Of a stretch of DNA of 64,000 bases, positions 18,355 to 27,301 are shown one piece after another (position 1 is the first letter of the stretch; each line of letters opens with the position of its first letter). This DNA is from Ureibacillus chungkukjangi. Its GTDB lineage: Bacteria > Bacillota > Bacilli > Bacillales_A > Planococcaceae. The stretch lies in NCBI RefSeq assembly GCF_003217295.1, contig NZ_QJTJ01000004.1, forward strand, positions 62,001 through 126,000, in the 5' to 3' direction. The notes under the pieces are model-generated. The model saw only the letters and a list, made by a program, of their open reading frames with translations, did not search any database and was not told the origin of the DNA. Position numbers and translations under genes: made by a program.

Positions 18355-18483
18355 AATTGAGGATAAATTTGCGGAATTTAGATATGCAACTTTTCAAATG
18401 ACAGATACGTTATCATTAAAAGGTTAAAAATGCTTCATTGTGACATTAAATTACAAAATACTCCACTGTAATACAAATTTAAT

Positions 18484-18513
18484 TTCACAAAATGGAATGG
18501 AAAGTTGTATACT
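18484..18513 (+). promoter_or_regulatory. Predicted SigmaA promoter of wecC-tagA
   Basis: TTCACA and TATACT are 18 bases apart. The start of transcription would be near 18520, giving an untranslated leader of nearly 190 bases. I see no gene or clear riboswitch in 18355-18707. Confidence 0.4.
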
Positions 18514-18707
18514 ATATTGCGGGATTACATAGTGTTTGCGGTACTAAGAAGGCAAATGCGGTAACATTATTAAAAGGATTTTCGAAACAAGCCATTTATG
18601 AAGCTTAAGAATGAGCATAAATCCAGCTTTCGTGGGCATTTTAAAAGAAAATGACCGAAATGACATATACACTCGTTCTCGAAATTTGAAAGGAAGTAAC
18701 GAATCTT

Positions 18708-19979
18708 ATGACAAAATCAATTTGTGTTGTTGGGTTAGGATATATCGGGTTACCAACAGCAGTTATGTTTGCAAACCATGGCGTGAAGGTTCACGGAGTT
18801 GACGTGAATCCAGCAGCTGTGAAAAGTATCCAGGAAAAAACTTTACACATTGAAGAAAACGGACTGCAAGAGCGCTTAAACAAAGCAGTAGATGAAGGCT
18901 TTTTAACAGCTTCAACTACGCCACAAGAAGCGGATATCTTTATCGTAGCTGTACCTTCACCAATTAATGCAGATAAAACAGCAAACCTTGAGTATGTGAG
19001 ACAAGCTACAGCTTCAATCGTGCCATACATTAAAAAAGGCGATCTAGTTATTTTAGAATCAACAGTACCACCAAAAACGGTAGAACGTATCATGATTCCA
19101 GAGCTTATCAAAACAGGTCTTGAAATTGGGACAGACATTTACGTATCTCACTCACCAGAACGTGTTATTCCTGGTCGTATTTTTGAAGAGCTGGTAAACA
19201 ATGATCGTATTGTTGGTGGTATCAACAAGAAATCGTCTGAGCTGACAAAAGAGCTTTACGAAACTTTCGTTAAAGGTCAAATTCACTTAACGGATGCAAC
19301 TACTGCTGAGCTTGTAAAAGTTATGGAGAACACTTACCGTGACGTGAACATTGCCTTTGCGAACGAGCTTGCGAAAATGGCGGATATGCTAGACGTAAAC
19401 ATTTGGGAAGCCATCAAATTTGCGAACTATCACCCACGCGTGAACGTTCACTTCCCAGGACCTGGTGTTGGCGGTCACTGTATCGCAGTAGATCCATGGT
19501 TCCTAGTAGAGCTAGGTGGAGAAAGTGCACAAATCATTAATATGTCTCGTAACACGAATGACAGTATGCCAGCATTCACTGCACAAAAAACACAGGCTAT
19601 TTTAAATAGAAACAAAGTAGCTGGTGGAAAAGTAGCAGTTCTTGGTTTAGCATTCAAAGGAAACGTTGATGATATGCGTGAAAGTCCATCAACTGAAGTA
19701 ATTGAAGAGCTTCAGCACCTTGGATTAGAGGTGATTTCTTATGATCCACATATCAAAGAAAACAAGCACGAAACACAAACGCAAAGCCTAGAAGAAGCAA
19801 CTAAGGATGCGGACATTCTTCTATTCTTAACAGATCATAATGAGTTCAAGGCCTACAACCCATTACAAATCTCGGCAAAACACAAAATCGTATTCGATAC
19901 GAAAAACTGCTTAAGTCGTGATGCGTGGCAGGAAGCTGGTTTCCAATACCACCTATTAGGCGATGCAAAAAATAAATAA
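18708..19979 (+). CDS. wecC: UDP-N-acetyl-D-mannosamine dehydrogenase (WecC-type)
   Basis: WecC oxidises UDP-ManNAc to UDP-ManNAcA with two NAD+ in the cytosol, a precursor for wall or capsular polymers. The 423-residue protein has the N-terminal Rossmann motif GLGYIGLP, a central dimerisation helix, the catalytic Cys in GPGVGGHCIAVDP and the C-terminal NAD/UDP lobe with GLAFKGNVDDMRESPS. The form GGHCIAVDPWFLVE points to the UDP-ManNAc enzyme rather than UDP-glucose dehydrogenase. AAAGGAAG lies upstream of the ATG. It is followed by tagA, so the pair probably serves a ManNAc-based wall polymer. I did not see the matching epimerase here. Confidence 0.85.
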   Translation: MTKSICVVGLGYIGLPTAVMFANHGVKVHGVDVNPAAVKSIQEKTLHIEENGLQERLNKAVDEGFLTASTTPQEADIFIVAVPSPINADKTANLEYVRQATASIVPYIKKGDLVILESTVPPKTVERIMIPELIKTGLEIGTDIYVSHSPERVIPGRIFEELVNNDRIVGGINKKSSELTKELYETFVKGQIHLTDATTAELVKVMENTYRDVNIAFANELAKMADMLDVNIWEAIKFANYHPRVNVHFPGPGVGGHCIAVDPWFLVELGGESAQIINMSRNTNDSMPAFTAQKTQAILNRNKVAGGKVAVLGLAFKGNVDDMRESPSTEVIEELQHLGLEVISYDPHIKENKHETQTQSLEEATKDADILLFLTDHNEFKAYNPLQISAKHKIVFDTKNCLSRDAWQEAGFQYHLLGDAKNK

Positions 19980-20092
19980 GTAAACTGCACATAAAAAATA
20001 AATATCTACTATTTAAGGCAGTGTGCACTTAACAGCATGCTGCCTTTTTAAATTAATATGAGTTTCTACTATAAAAGGACGGATGAAAAGTC

Positions 20093-20809
20093 ATGAAAGA
20101 AACTGTACTTGGAATTCAAGTGAATACGGAAAACTACGATAACCTGCTAAAGGAAATTTTCCAGAGAATTGAACGAAAAGAAAAATCACTAATCGTAGCC
20201 ATCAATCCCGAAAAAATCATGAAGGCAAAAGAAGATCCTTCATTAAAGAAATTATTAAATGATGCTGAGATTCAAATTCCAGACGGAGTTGGAGTTATCA
20301 TAGCTTCCAAAATCCAAAAGGGGCAGATTACTGAGCGTGTTACTGGCGTTGAAATGATGATGCGTCTATGTGAAGAAGCAGCCAAGAATCAAAAACCAAT
20401 CTTTTTATATGGAGGAAAGCCTGGAGTAGCAGATACTGCAGCAGCTAAACTTAAAGAGCTGTACCCAGGAATCATCGTTGCCGGCACATTAGACGGTTAT
20501 GAAAAGGATAACGAAATTGTAAAGGCGAAGATTAATGAAGCAAAGCCGGATATTTTATTCGTTGCAATGGGAAGTCCAAAGCAAGAAAACTGGATCAATG
20601 CAAATCGCGAGGAATTACACCCAACAATCTACCAGGGCGTGGGTGGCTCCTTTGACGTATTAGCTGGAACAGTTAAACGCGCACCAGAAGCCTTCCAAAA
20701 GCTAGGGCTAGAATGGTTCTATCGTTTAATGAAGGAACCGAAACGTTTCAAACGTCAATTGGCATTGCCTTTATTCTTAGTAGAGGTTGCGCGGAGCTCG
20801 AAGAAGTAG
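20093..20809 (+). CDS. tagA: WecG/TagA/CpsF-family N-acetylmannosaminyltransferase
   Basis: TagA-type enzymes add ManNAc to the undecaprenyl-linked GlcNAc primer, committing it to wall teichoic acid or secondary wall polymer synthesis at the membrane inner face. The 238-residue protein has AINPEKIMKA, the conserved Asp in IPDGVGVI, and GSPKQENWI with GGSFDVLAG near residues 159-186. A basic amphipathic C-terminus (WFYRLMKEPKRFKRQ) should mediate membrane association. It follows wecC after 113 bases and ends at a strong terminator. Proximity to the S-layer gene fits the known role of such polymers as SLH ligands. Confidence 0.88.
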   Translation: MKETVLGIQVNTENYDNLLKEIFQRIERKEKSLIVAINPEKIMKAKEDPSLKKLLNDAEIQIPDGVGVIIASKIQKGQITERVTGVEMMMRLCEEAAKNQKPIFLYGGKPGVADTAAAKLKELYPGIIVAGTLDGYEKDNEIVKAKINEAKPDILFVAMGSPKQENWINANREELHPTIYQGVGGSFDVLAGTVKRAPEAFQKLGLEWFYRLMKEPKRFKRQLALPLFLVEVARSSKK

Positions 20810-20987
20810 TCATTAATATAGTAAATCTAACCAATTAAAGAAAATGGAAAATAAATATGTAAACTTTGTAATTACTGATTGTCCTTTTCTAATTTTGGTG
20901 ATACACTGTGTCTATAGTAAGATTTTCTCTATGATATAGCTTTAACTTTTCCCTGCAAGGAAAAAAACGGTTGGTAGCCAAAAAAGG

Positions 20988-21027
20988 AAAGCCTACACAT
21001 TTTATATGTGTAGGCTTTCTTTTTTTG
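20988..21027 (+). terminator. Strong terminator after tagA
   Basis: The perfect 13-bp stem AAAGCCTACACAT / ATGTGTAGGCTTT is followed by a T run. Confidence 0.93.
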
Positions 21028-21595
21028 TTTAATCTATTAGAAGATGCATATTCTACTGAACCATCTAATATACTTATCGAGGGTTAAGGAAGAACTAGAA
21101 AGCAAAGTAGATAAGCCTACGGAGGCAATATTATTCTAGTCAAAATACTATATTTATAGTAAAAGAGAAAAAAAGATTAACCACTTATGAAAAAAATATT
21201 AAAAAACTATTAAACTTTGCTTCATACGCCCGATAATAAGATTGTTATGACAGTAAAAGAAAATGTTAACCAACCGAAACATTGGAGAAATCCCTGTAAT
21301 AACAACGAAAATTATTAATCAAACATTATTACCAAATAATGATATGTTTGTTTATGAAAGATTTTGTTGGAATTATAGTTATTTTATGTCATAATAAAAA
21401 AGATTTTAAGTTATCAAGACTATTAAATTTATGTTAATCTACATACCTCGACAATTTTCAAGAAGGTACCAAAAAAGGATTGACATAACATTTAGATACT
21501 ACTAAACTTTTATGTGTAATAGTTTATCTGTACCTATATATAGTTGAGATAACTAGAAAACAATTTTATTTGAATTAGAGGAGGAAATCTTTCTT
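21028..21595 (+). promoter_or_regulatory. S-layer gene upstream region and promoter
   Basis: This long AT-rich region has no gene. The best promoter is TTGACA (21480-21485), 17 bases, TAAACT (21503-21508), giving a leader of about 80 bases. AGAGGAGG precedes the ATG at 21596. Long upstream regions are common for highly expressed S-layer genes. If the downstream locus switches by recombination, this would be the single expression site. Confidence 0.6.
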
Positions 21596-24500
21596 ATGGC
21601 TAACCAACCAAAGAAATACACAAAATTCGTAGCAACAGCTGCTACAGCTACTTTAGTAGCATCTGCAATCGTACCAGTTGCGTCTGCAGCAACACCATCA
21701 TTCCCAGACATCGCAGGTAACGACCACGCGGCAGCGATTGAAGCATTATATGCTGCTGGTCTAATCGGCGGTAAAGCTGATGGAACTTTTGCTCCAAGTG
21801 AAAATGTAACTCGTGGACAAGTTGTACAAATGTTAGGTAAATGGGCTGAAAAACAAGGTCTTGAAGTACCAGCTGACTACAAAACAGTTCAACGTTTTAA
21901 AGACGTACCATTAACTGCTGATGAAAACTTATTAAAATATGCTGCTCTTGCAAAAGATAACGGTATTTTCACAGGTTCAAATGACAACTTAAATGGTGCT
22001 GACAAAATCTCTCGTGAGCATATGGCTGTAGTATTAAACAGTGCATACGCTGCAATCACTGGTACTTCACTAGTTGAAGTTGCTGGAGATGTTTCTGACG
22101 TAACAGTTGGAGATCTGGACAAAGTTAATGCTAACTACCGTTCTCAAGTATTAGCACTTAAAAAATTAGGCGTAACTGCTCCTGCTAACTTCAACCCAAC
22201 TGGTAAAGTTACTCGTGGACACTTCGCTTCATTCTTAAATGCTACAATCAAAGTTGAAGCTCCATCAACTGAAGTAGCTGTTGAATCTGTAAGTGCGATT
22301 AACGCAAAATCTTTAAAAGTAACATTCAACACTGCAGCTGACGTAACTGCTGCTGATTTCTCGGTAGCTAAAGGTACTGTTAAATCAAACGTTGCTAACG
22401 TTGTTATCGCTGACGATAAAAAATCAGCTACAATCGAATTAACTTCAAAATTAACTAAAGGTGATTACACTGTAACAGTTAAACAAGGTAACAACACTCC
22501 TCTTACAGGTACTGTAACTGTAGAAGATGAAAAAGTTGCTGGCTTAGAAATTCTTTCTGATGTAGCTCCAGTAGTAAATACAGATGCTGATGCAGCATTT
22601 GAAGAAGCAACTGTTGGTTATCAAGTAACGAACCAATATGGTGAAGATCTTACTAAACTTTTCGGTACATCACTAGTAAAAACTGTTTCTGGTGCTGCTT
22701 CTGATGCTACATTAAATGCAGATGGTTCTATCCGTTTCACTCTAGTTGCTAATGCAAAAGTTGGAGATACTATTAATATTACTCTAGTAAATGCTGCAAC
22801 TGGTGTTTCAACAACTAAAACTATCAAATTATCTGATCAATCTGCAGCTTCTACAGCAACAGTTGGAACTCTTTACAATAAAGATGGTAAAACGTTATCT
22901 CAAGATACAGACGTATCTAAAGATAAATTCTACCTACCAATTACTGTGAAAGATCAATACGGTAAAGAAATTACAAGCGCTGCAAGAGCAAATTCTGAAT
23001 TAATCGTTACAAATACAAACCCAGCAGTAGCAACTTTTGCAAATACAAATGAAATCAAAGAAGTTACAATTGATGGAAAAGATGTATTAGCATTAGAAGT
23101 TTCTGGTGTAAGCTTAGCAGGTACAGCTTCTGTTTTAGTAATTGCAAAAGCTAATGGTTCAAATGCACAAGGTTCAGTAACAGTTAAAGAAGGCGTTAAA
23201 ATTGCTACAGTTTCATTATCTGCTCCAACAGAATTAGTTACAGCTAATAAAGATGTTTACTTCCCATTAACAGTAACTGATACTAACGGAATTGAAGTTA
23301 AAACATTAAAAGCTTTAGATGCTATTAATGACACTTTAACTCCATCTACTGGTGAAATTGTTGAAGTTGAAGGAAAAGAAGGCTTATTCGTTAAAGTAAC
23401 AGACGGATCGGATGCTGGAGAAGTAGAAGTAACTGAAAACGCTCCTTTAACAGTTGTAGTAACTTCTCAATCTGGTAAAGTATCTACTCAAACAGTAACT
23501 CCTAAAGCAGAAGCAGTAGCATCTGTTATTACAGGTATCGATGCTGATTTAGCAAATGCACTTCGTGCTGGTGATACTACTGGTGTAACTGTTAAAAACA
23601 CAGATTTAGTAGTTGAAGACCAATTTGGTCAAGTAATTACTGATAAAGCTGTTCTTGAAACTTTAACATTTGAATTAAGTGCTCCTGACGCTGCAACTTT
23701 TACAACTACTAATGGTGCTGCTGCTGATGCATATAAACAATGGACAATTAAACCAGTATCTGGTGCTACTAAAACTTCTGAAAAATTAACGTTCAAATTA
23801 CGCAAAGATAGTTCAGCAGTTGAAGCAAGCGCATTTACTAAAACATACTCAATCGTGAAAGATGCTGACTTTGCATCATACACAGTAAAAGATGTTCCAA
23901 CAATCTATGCTGCTGATAATGGTTCTGGTGCTTATCTAGTTGAAGCAGCTTACAATGAAGACATCAAAGTAAATGCTACTACTAAAGATGGTAAAGTAGT
24001 AGAATTAACTGAAGGTACAGACTTCGTAGTAACTGGTCAACCTGCAGATGGCGCTGAAGTGAAATTTGCTGACAAAGCAACTACAGCTACAAAAACTGTA
24101 ACTATCACAATCAACGCTACAGGTGAAGAATTAACAAAAGAATTAACATATTCTAACGTAGCACCAAAAGTTGCTAAAGTTCAACTTGTTAAAAACAATA
24201 CTGTAGTTAGTACTGAAGTTGCAACACTAGGTGAACCTATTGAAATTACTTCATCTACGAAAATTGAAGAAGTTAAAAATGTTAATTTCGATGGCGGCAA
24301 AGTATTCGATTTATCAGAATTAGCTGCTTTAGTAGACTTTGTTATTACTGATACTTATGGTAAAAAAGTAGCGGTAGATGAGTCTGATCTTGATGATTTA
24401 GTTCTAACACTTGCTGATGGTGAAGATGATATTGCTCAAACATTAACATTAGCAAAAGTATCTGGTACTGTAACATTTGCTAATAACGGTGCAGCTAATG

Positions 24501-24877
24501 CTGAAGTATCAGAATTCACTGCTGGTTCAGAATTCAATTCAACAGTTAAATTTGGCGGTGTTACAGGTAATGCTGTAAAAGTAATTGCTGATGCTAAGCA
24601 TACTCCAACTGCTGATGCAGCTGCAGCTCTAGCAACAGCTAAAACAAATCTAACTAATGCAATTGCAGCAGCTAATACTAATCTTGGAACTGGAACTGTG
24701 ACTGCTGATGGACTTGGTGCTGGAAATGTTACAGCAGCTGAAAAAACTGCATATACTGATGCAATTGCAGCAGCAACAGCTGTAAAAAATAATGCAGCTT
24801 CAACAACAGCACAGTTAAATACAGCAACAACTGATTTAGGAACTGCGACAACAACATTTAATACTGCTAAACAATAA
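21596..24877 (+). CDS. S-layer protein with three N-terminal SLH domains (expressed copy)
   Basis: This 1093-residue protein has a Sec signal peptide (about 1-31, ending VPVASA) and three SLH domains (about 33-93, 100-158, 165-223, with TRGQ, SREH and TRGH signatures). A long Ala/Thr/Val-rich body of bacterial Ig-like beta domains follows (recurring KDQYG-type motifs), then a helical Ala-rich C-terminus. The SLH part binds pyruvylated wall polymer and the body should form the lattice. Codon use is strongly biased, as for an abundant protein. At codon 233 a 30-bp segment matches the start of the silent body at 30370 at 28 of 30 positions, in phase. Gene and strain naming vary, so no symbol is given. 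Confidence 0.93.
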   Translation: MANQPKKYTKFVATAATATLVASAIVPVASAATPSFPDIAGNDHAAAIEALYAAGLIGGKADGTFAPSENVTRGQVVQMLGKWAEKQGLEVPADYKTVQRFKDVPLTADENLLKYAALAKDNGIFTGSNDNLNGADKISREHMAVVLNSAYAAITGTSLVEVAGDVSDVTVGDLDKVNANYRSQVLALKKLGVTAPANFNPTGKVTRGHFASFLNATIKVEAPSTEVAVESVSAINAKSLKVTFNTAADVTAADFSVAKGTVKSNVANVVIADDKKSATIELTSKLTKGDYTVTVKQGNNTPLTGTVTVEDEKVAGLEILSDVAPVVNTDADAAFEEATVGYQVTNQYGEDLTKLFGTSLVKTVSGAASDATLNADGSIRFTLVANAKVGDTINITLVNAATGVSTTKTIKLSDQSAASTATVGTLYNKDGKTLSQDTDVSKDKFYLPITVKDQYGKEITSAARANSELIVTNTNPAVATFANTNEIKEVTIDGKDVLALEVSGVSLAGTASVLVIAKANGSNAQGSVTVKEGVKIATVSLSAPTELVTANKDVYFPLTVTDTNGIEVKTLKALDAINDTLTPSTGEIVEVEGKEGLFVKVTDGSDAGEVEVTENAPLTVVVTSQSGKVSTQTVTPKAEAVASVITGIDADLANALRAGDTTGVTVKNTDLVVEDQFGQVITDKAVLETLTFELSAPDAATFTTTNGAAADAYKQWTIKPVSGATKTSEKLTFKLRKDSSAVEASAFTKTYSIVKDADFASYTVKDVPTIYAADNGSGAYLVEAAYNEDIKVNATTKDGKVVELTEGTDFVVTGQPADGAEVKFADKATTATKTVTITINATGEELTKELTYSNVAPKVAKVQLVKNNTVVSTEVATLGEPIEITSSTKIEEVKNVNFDGGKVFDLSELAALVDFVITDTYGKKVAVDESDLDDLVLTLADGEDDIAQTLTLAKVSGTVTFANNGAANAEVSEFTAGSEFNSTVKFGGVTGNAVKVIADAKHTPTADAAAALATAKTNLTNAIAAANTNLGTGTVTADGLGAGNVTAAEKTAYTDAIAAATAVKNNAASTTAQLNTATTDLGTATTTFNTAKQ
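22292..22321 (+). repeat. Proposed crossover segment, expressed copy
   Basis: This 30-bp segment encodes SAINAKSLKV at codons 233-242, just after the third SLH domain. It differs from 30370-30399 at only two positions, while the sequence on both sides diverges. It contains ATTAACGCAAAA and ends in CTTTAAAAGTA. Confidence 0.7.
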
Positions 24878-24934
24878 TAGTTTAAACTTAACTTTATTTT
24901 ATAAACTAGTTATCTAGTGAATAAAGAAAAATTG

Positions 24935-24992
24935 ACACCTTATAATGATAGCGACTTTGAAAAAAGCCTATGTATTATAGGGTGTTTTTTTA
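24935..24992 (+). terminator. Terminator of the expressed S-layer gene
   Basis: ACACCTTATAAT pairs with ATTATAGGGTGT over a 27-base loop, followed by a T run. The text just after it (GTAAAGTTTAGAGC at about 24997) resembles the start of the silent cassette after its own terminator (GTAAGGTTGGAGC at 30354). Confidence 0.75.
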
Positions 24993-25506
24993 CTAAGTAA
25001 AGTTTAGAGCAGGTTTGGTGCTTGTCACCACTGAAATTTCTCGTGTGAAACTTGAAAGCCCTGTAGAGAATTCTCTACAGGCTTTTTTATTTCTTTTTTC
25101 CTCAATATACTGGACAAACTCAGACTGCCCGAAATTCAATAGAATCCGGACGTTTCGGGTATAATCTCGGTAAGTCTTTTTTCTATTGAGAAAATAGTTA
25201 AACAATGAAATAAACCCTTCCTAAATTAAAGGGAAATTATTAGCTGTTTTAATATCCGTTAATTTCAATATAGGACTACTTCAAAGTTGCTCACTTTGAA
25301 GTAGTCTTTTGTATATAGTTTGTCGTGTATGGAGCCTTTTGAGAAAGGACTTTCATTCAACCCCTTTGTCCCTTAGCGATAAACTTTCACCGCGTAATAG
25401 AATAAGTTTGTGCTGGAAAATTTATTTTTTTATGTATTTATTAGGTAATTTTTGTTAACAATACTCTTGAAGCAACAAAATTAAAATAATAGAAGGGTGG
25501 GATTAA
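24993..25506. other. Spacer before the recombinase operon, with two further hairpins
   Basis: A 25-bp palindrome with a T run (25058-25089, GCCCTGTAGAG / CTCTACAGGGC-like arms) and a second hairpin (25274-25310, GACTACTTCAAAG / CTTTGAAGTAGTC plus T run) insulate the region. A 70-codon minus-strand frame at 24993-25205 contains the first palindrome and is not convincing. CGATAA...CGCG near 25377 recurs downstream of the recombinases. Confidence 0.5.
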
Positions 25507-26400
25507 GTGAACTTATCAAATAATTATTGGATTAGCAACAATGCTGCGATTCCATTAGAAAATAGGAAAATTTTAAATGAATTCTTGCTAAGCTATAAAT
25601 TAGCAAACAAGGCAGAAGCAACTATTACAAAATACAAATCAATTTTAGAGAGATTTTTAAGTGAGTGTACTGTTCCAATTGAAGAACTAACATCAGATGA
25701 TGTTCTTAAATGGTTTAATGAGTATTCAATAGATAAAAAGGAAAAAACATTAGACTTAGTTCTTTCCTCCTTATCTTCATTCTTTAAATTTTGTATTGCC
25801 GAAGAGTATTTGGGTCAAATGGTGATAAAGAAAAGATGGCGGCCTAAAATACCTCATTCACTACCCAAATATCTAACTGAGCAAGAGTATGCTAGAGTCA
25901 AAATCGCTGCCGAAAAGTTATCTATTCGCGATCGAGCACTAGTTTTATTTTTATTTTCTTCTGGATGCCGTAGGTCCGAAGTGGTTCAGTTGACAATTAA
26001 AGATGTCAATATTGACCGTCGAACAGCAGAAGTCAAAGGGAAAGGGAAAAAGATACGACATGTCCATTTCTCTGAAGAATGTGCCCTAATCTTAAAGGAT
26101 TATTTAAGTACAAGGTTACTTAAATCAACGGATCCATTATTTTTGAATAAACATGGAAAACCTCTTCAGCAAAATGGCATTTATCTAGTAATATCGAAAC
26201 TTGGAAAATTAGCAAAACTTAACCAGTCTTTACATCCGCATAGTTGCCGTCATACATTTGCAACCAACATGTTGTCAAAAGGTGCAGGACTTCCATTTAT
26301 TGCAGATGAATTGGGACATAGCAACTTAAATACGACTCGCATCTATGCTCGTATTCCGACGGAAGATGTGATTCTGGCCTATCAAAATATAATGGGGTGA
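25507..26400 (+). CDS. Tyrosine recombinase A
   Basis: This 297-residue site-specific recombinase has an N-terminal core-binding (SAM-like) domain (about 18-108) and a catalytic domain (about 115-297). The catalytic set is complete: Arg155 in SSGCRRSEV, Lys179/181 in KGKGKK, His245 and Arg248 in HPHSCRHTFA, His271 in LGHSN, and nucleophile Tyr280. Translation starts at GTG 25507. Its C-terminus (ARIPTEDVILAYQNIMG) resembles that of recombinase C. Gene B starts at the base after its stop codon, so they are coupled. It is not XerC or XerD by context. The expected role is strand exchange at sites flanking the S-layer bodies, which is inference. Confidence 0.92.
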   Translation: MNLSNNYWISNNAAIPLENRKILNEFLLSYKLANKAEATITKYKSILERFLSECTVPIEELTSDDVLKWFNEYSIDKKEKTLDLVLSSLSSFFKFCIAEEYLGQMVIKKRWRPKIPHSLPKYLTEQEYARVKIAAEKLSIRDRALVLFLFSSGCRRSEVVQLTIKDVNIDRRTAEVKGKGKKIRHVHFSEECALILKDYLSTRLLKSTDPLFLNKHGKPLQQNGIYLVISKLGKLAKLNQSLHPHSCRHTFATNMLSKGAGLPFIADELGHSNLNTTRIYARIPTEDVILAYQNIMG

Positions 26401-27234
26401 ATGAATATGAATTTGGAAGTACAAAGATCATTTTTTAATGACCATCAAGCTCGATTTAGCTCAGAAACTATTCGTAGTTATCAAATTTCATTGAGGCAGT
26501 TTTTTAGTTTTTGTAATAAAAATTATAATGAAGTAAGGGCTGCGGATGTTCGTGCATGGCTTGCATCATTAGAAGAAAAGAGTTTAAAACCTCGAAGCAT
26601 TCATTTGAAATTATCAGCACTAAAATCCTTTTATAATTATTGTATGGAAGAAAACATGCTGAAAAAAGATCCTACACTTACAATTCAGCCTCCTAAAATT
26701 GACGATTCCCTACCAAGATATTTAAGTAAACGGCAAGTGGCACTATTACAAGAATTAACAAAAGGAGACCGGAGAGATCGTGCTTTAATTGAAACCTTCT
26801 ATGTAACTGGTGTCAGAGTGAGTGAGTTAATAAATATACGATTAGAAGACATTAAGTGGGATATGCGGCAAATATGGATTAAAGGAAAAGGAAAAAAAGT
26901 TAGGTTTGTATTGTTTACAAATGAGTGTGAAGTGAGGTTAAAAGCCTATCTTCATGAACGGGAGATACAAAGTGATTATTTATTTTGTAATAGAAAAGGT
27001 GGAGCATTAAGTAGGGTTTTTATTGAGAAAAAATTCACAGCATTCTCCGATAAACTTGGATTTAAGATTGTTCCACATATGATGCGACATACATTTGCGA
27101 CACATTTAACTGAGAAGAATATGGATTTTAGTTATATACAGGAACTTCTTGGTCATTCGAATATTAATAGTACTCGTGTTTATACACGACTGATGGATAA
27201 TGCCCGTAAAAAACAGTATGATCGTTACCGCTAA
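26401..27234 (+). CDS. Tyrosine recombinase B
   Basis: This 277-residue recombinase has a core-binding domain (about 5-98) and a catalytic domain with Arg139 (VTGVRVSEL), Lys163/165 (KGKGKK), His226-Arg229 (PHMMRHTFA), His252 (LGHSN) and Tyr261, so it should be active. It begins right after the stop of gene A. GGGGTGA overlapping the end of A fits either ATG 26401 or, with better spacing, ATG 26407. It is closer in sequence to recombinase D than to A, so A-B and C-D look like two copies of one gene pair. Paired tyrosine recombinases often act as a heterotetramer, as XerC/XerD do. Confidence 0.92.
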   Translation: MNMNLEVQRSFFNDHQARFSSETIRSYQISLRQFFSFCNKNYNEVRAADVRAWLASLEEKSLKPRSIHLKLSALKSFYNYCMEENMLKKDPTLTIQPPKIDDSLPRYLSKRQVALLQELTKGDRRDRALIETFYVTGVRVSELINIRLEDIKWDMRQIWIKGKGKKVRFVLFTNECEVRLKAYLHEREIQSDYLFCNRKGGALSRVFIEKKFTAFSDKLGFKIVPHMMRHTFATHLTEKNMDFSYIQELLGHSNINSTRVYTRLMDNARKKQYDRYR

Positions 27235-27301
27235 AAAGAAACAGATGATTTAGAGAGTCCTATACAAAGAATTTATATAACAGTGAAGCAGGGAGGGGAA
27301 T

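Noticed and set aside
22144-23883. Minus-strand frames inside the S-layer genes
   Set aside because: They are by-products of the strong codon bias of the plus-strand gene and have no start signals.
24993-25205. 70-codon minus-strand frame as a transposase remnant
   Set aside because: It spans a terminator palindrome and has no recognised motif or ribosome site. It could be a remnant but I cannot support it.
25507-27234. Recombinases A and B as chromosomal XerC/XerD
   Set aside because: They are clustered with two further paralogues inside an S-layer locus and are not in the usual XerC or XerD contexts. Their sequences only share the general family motifs.
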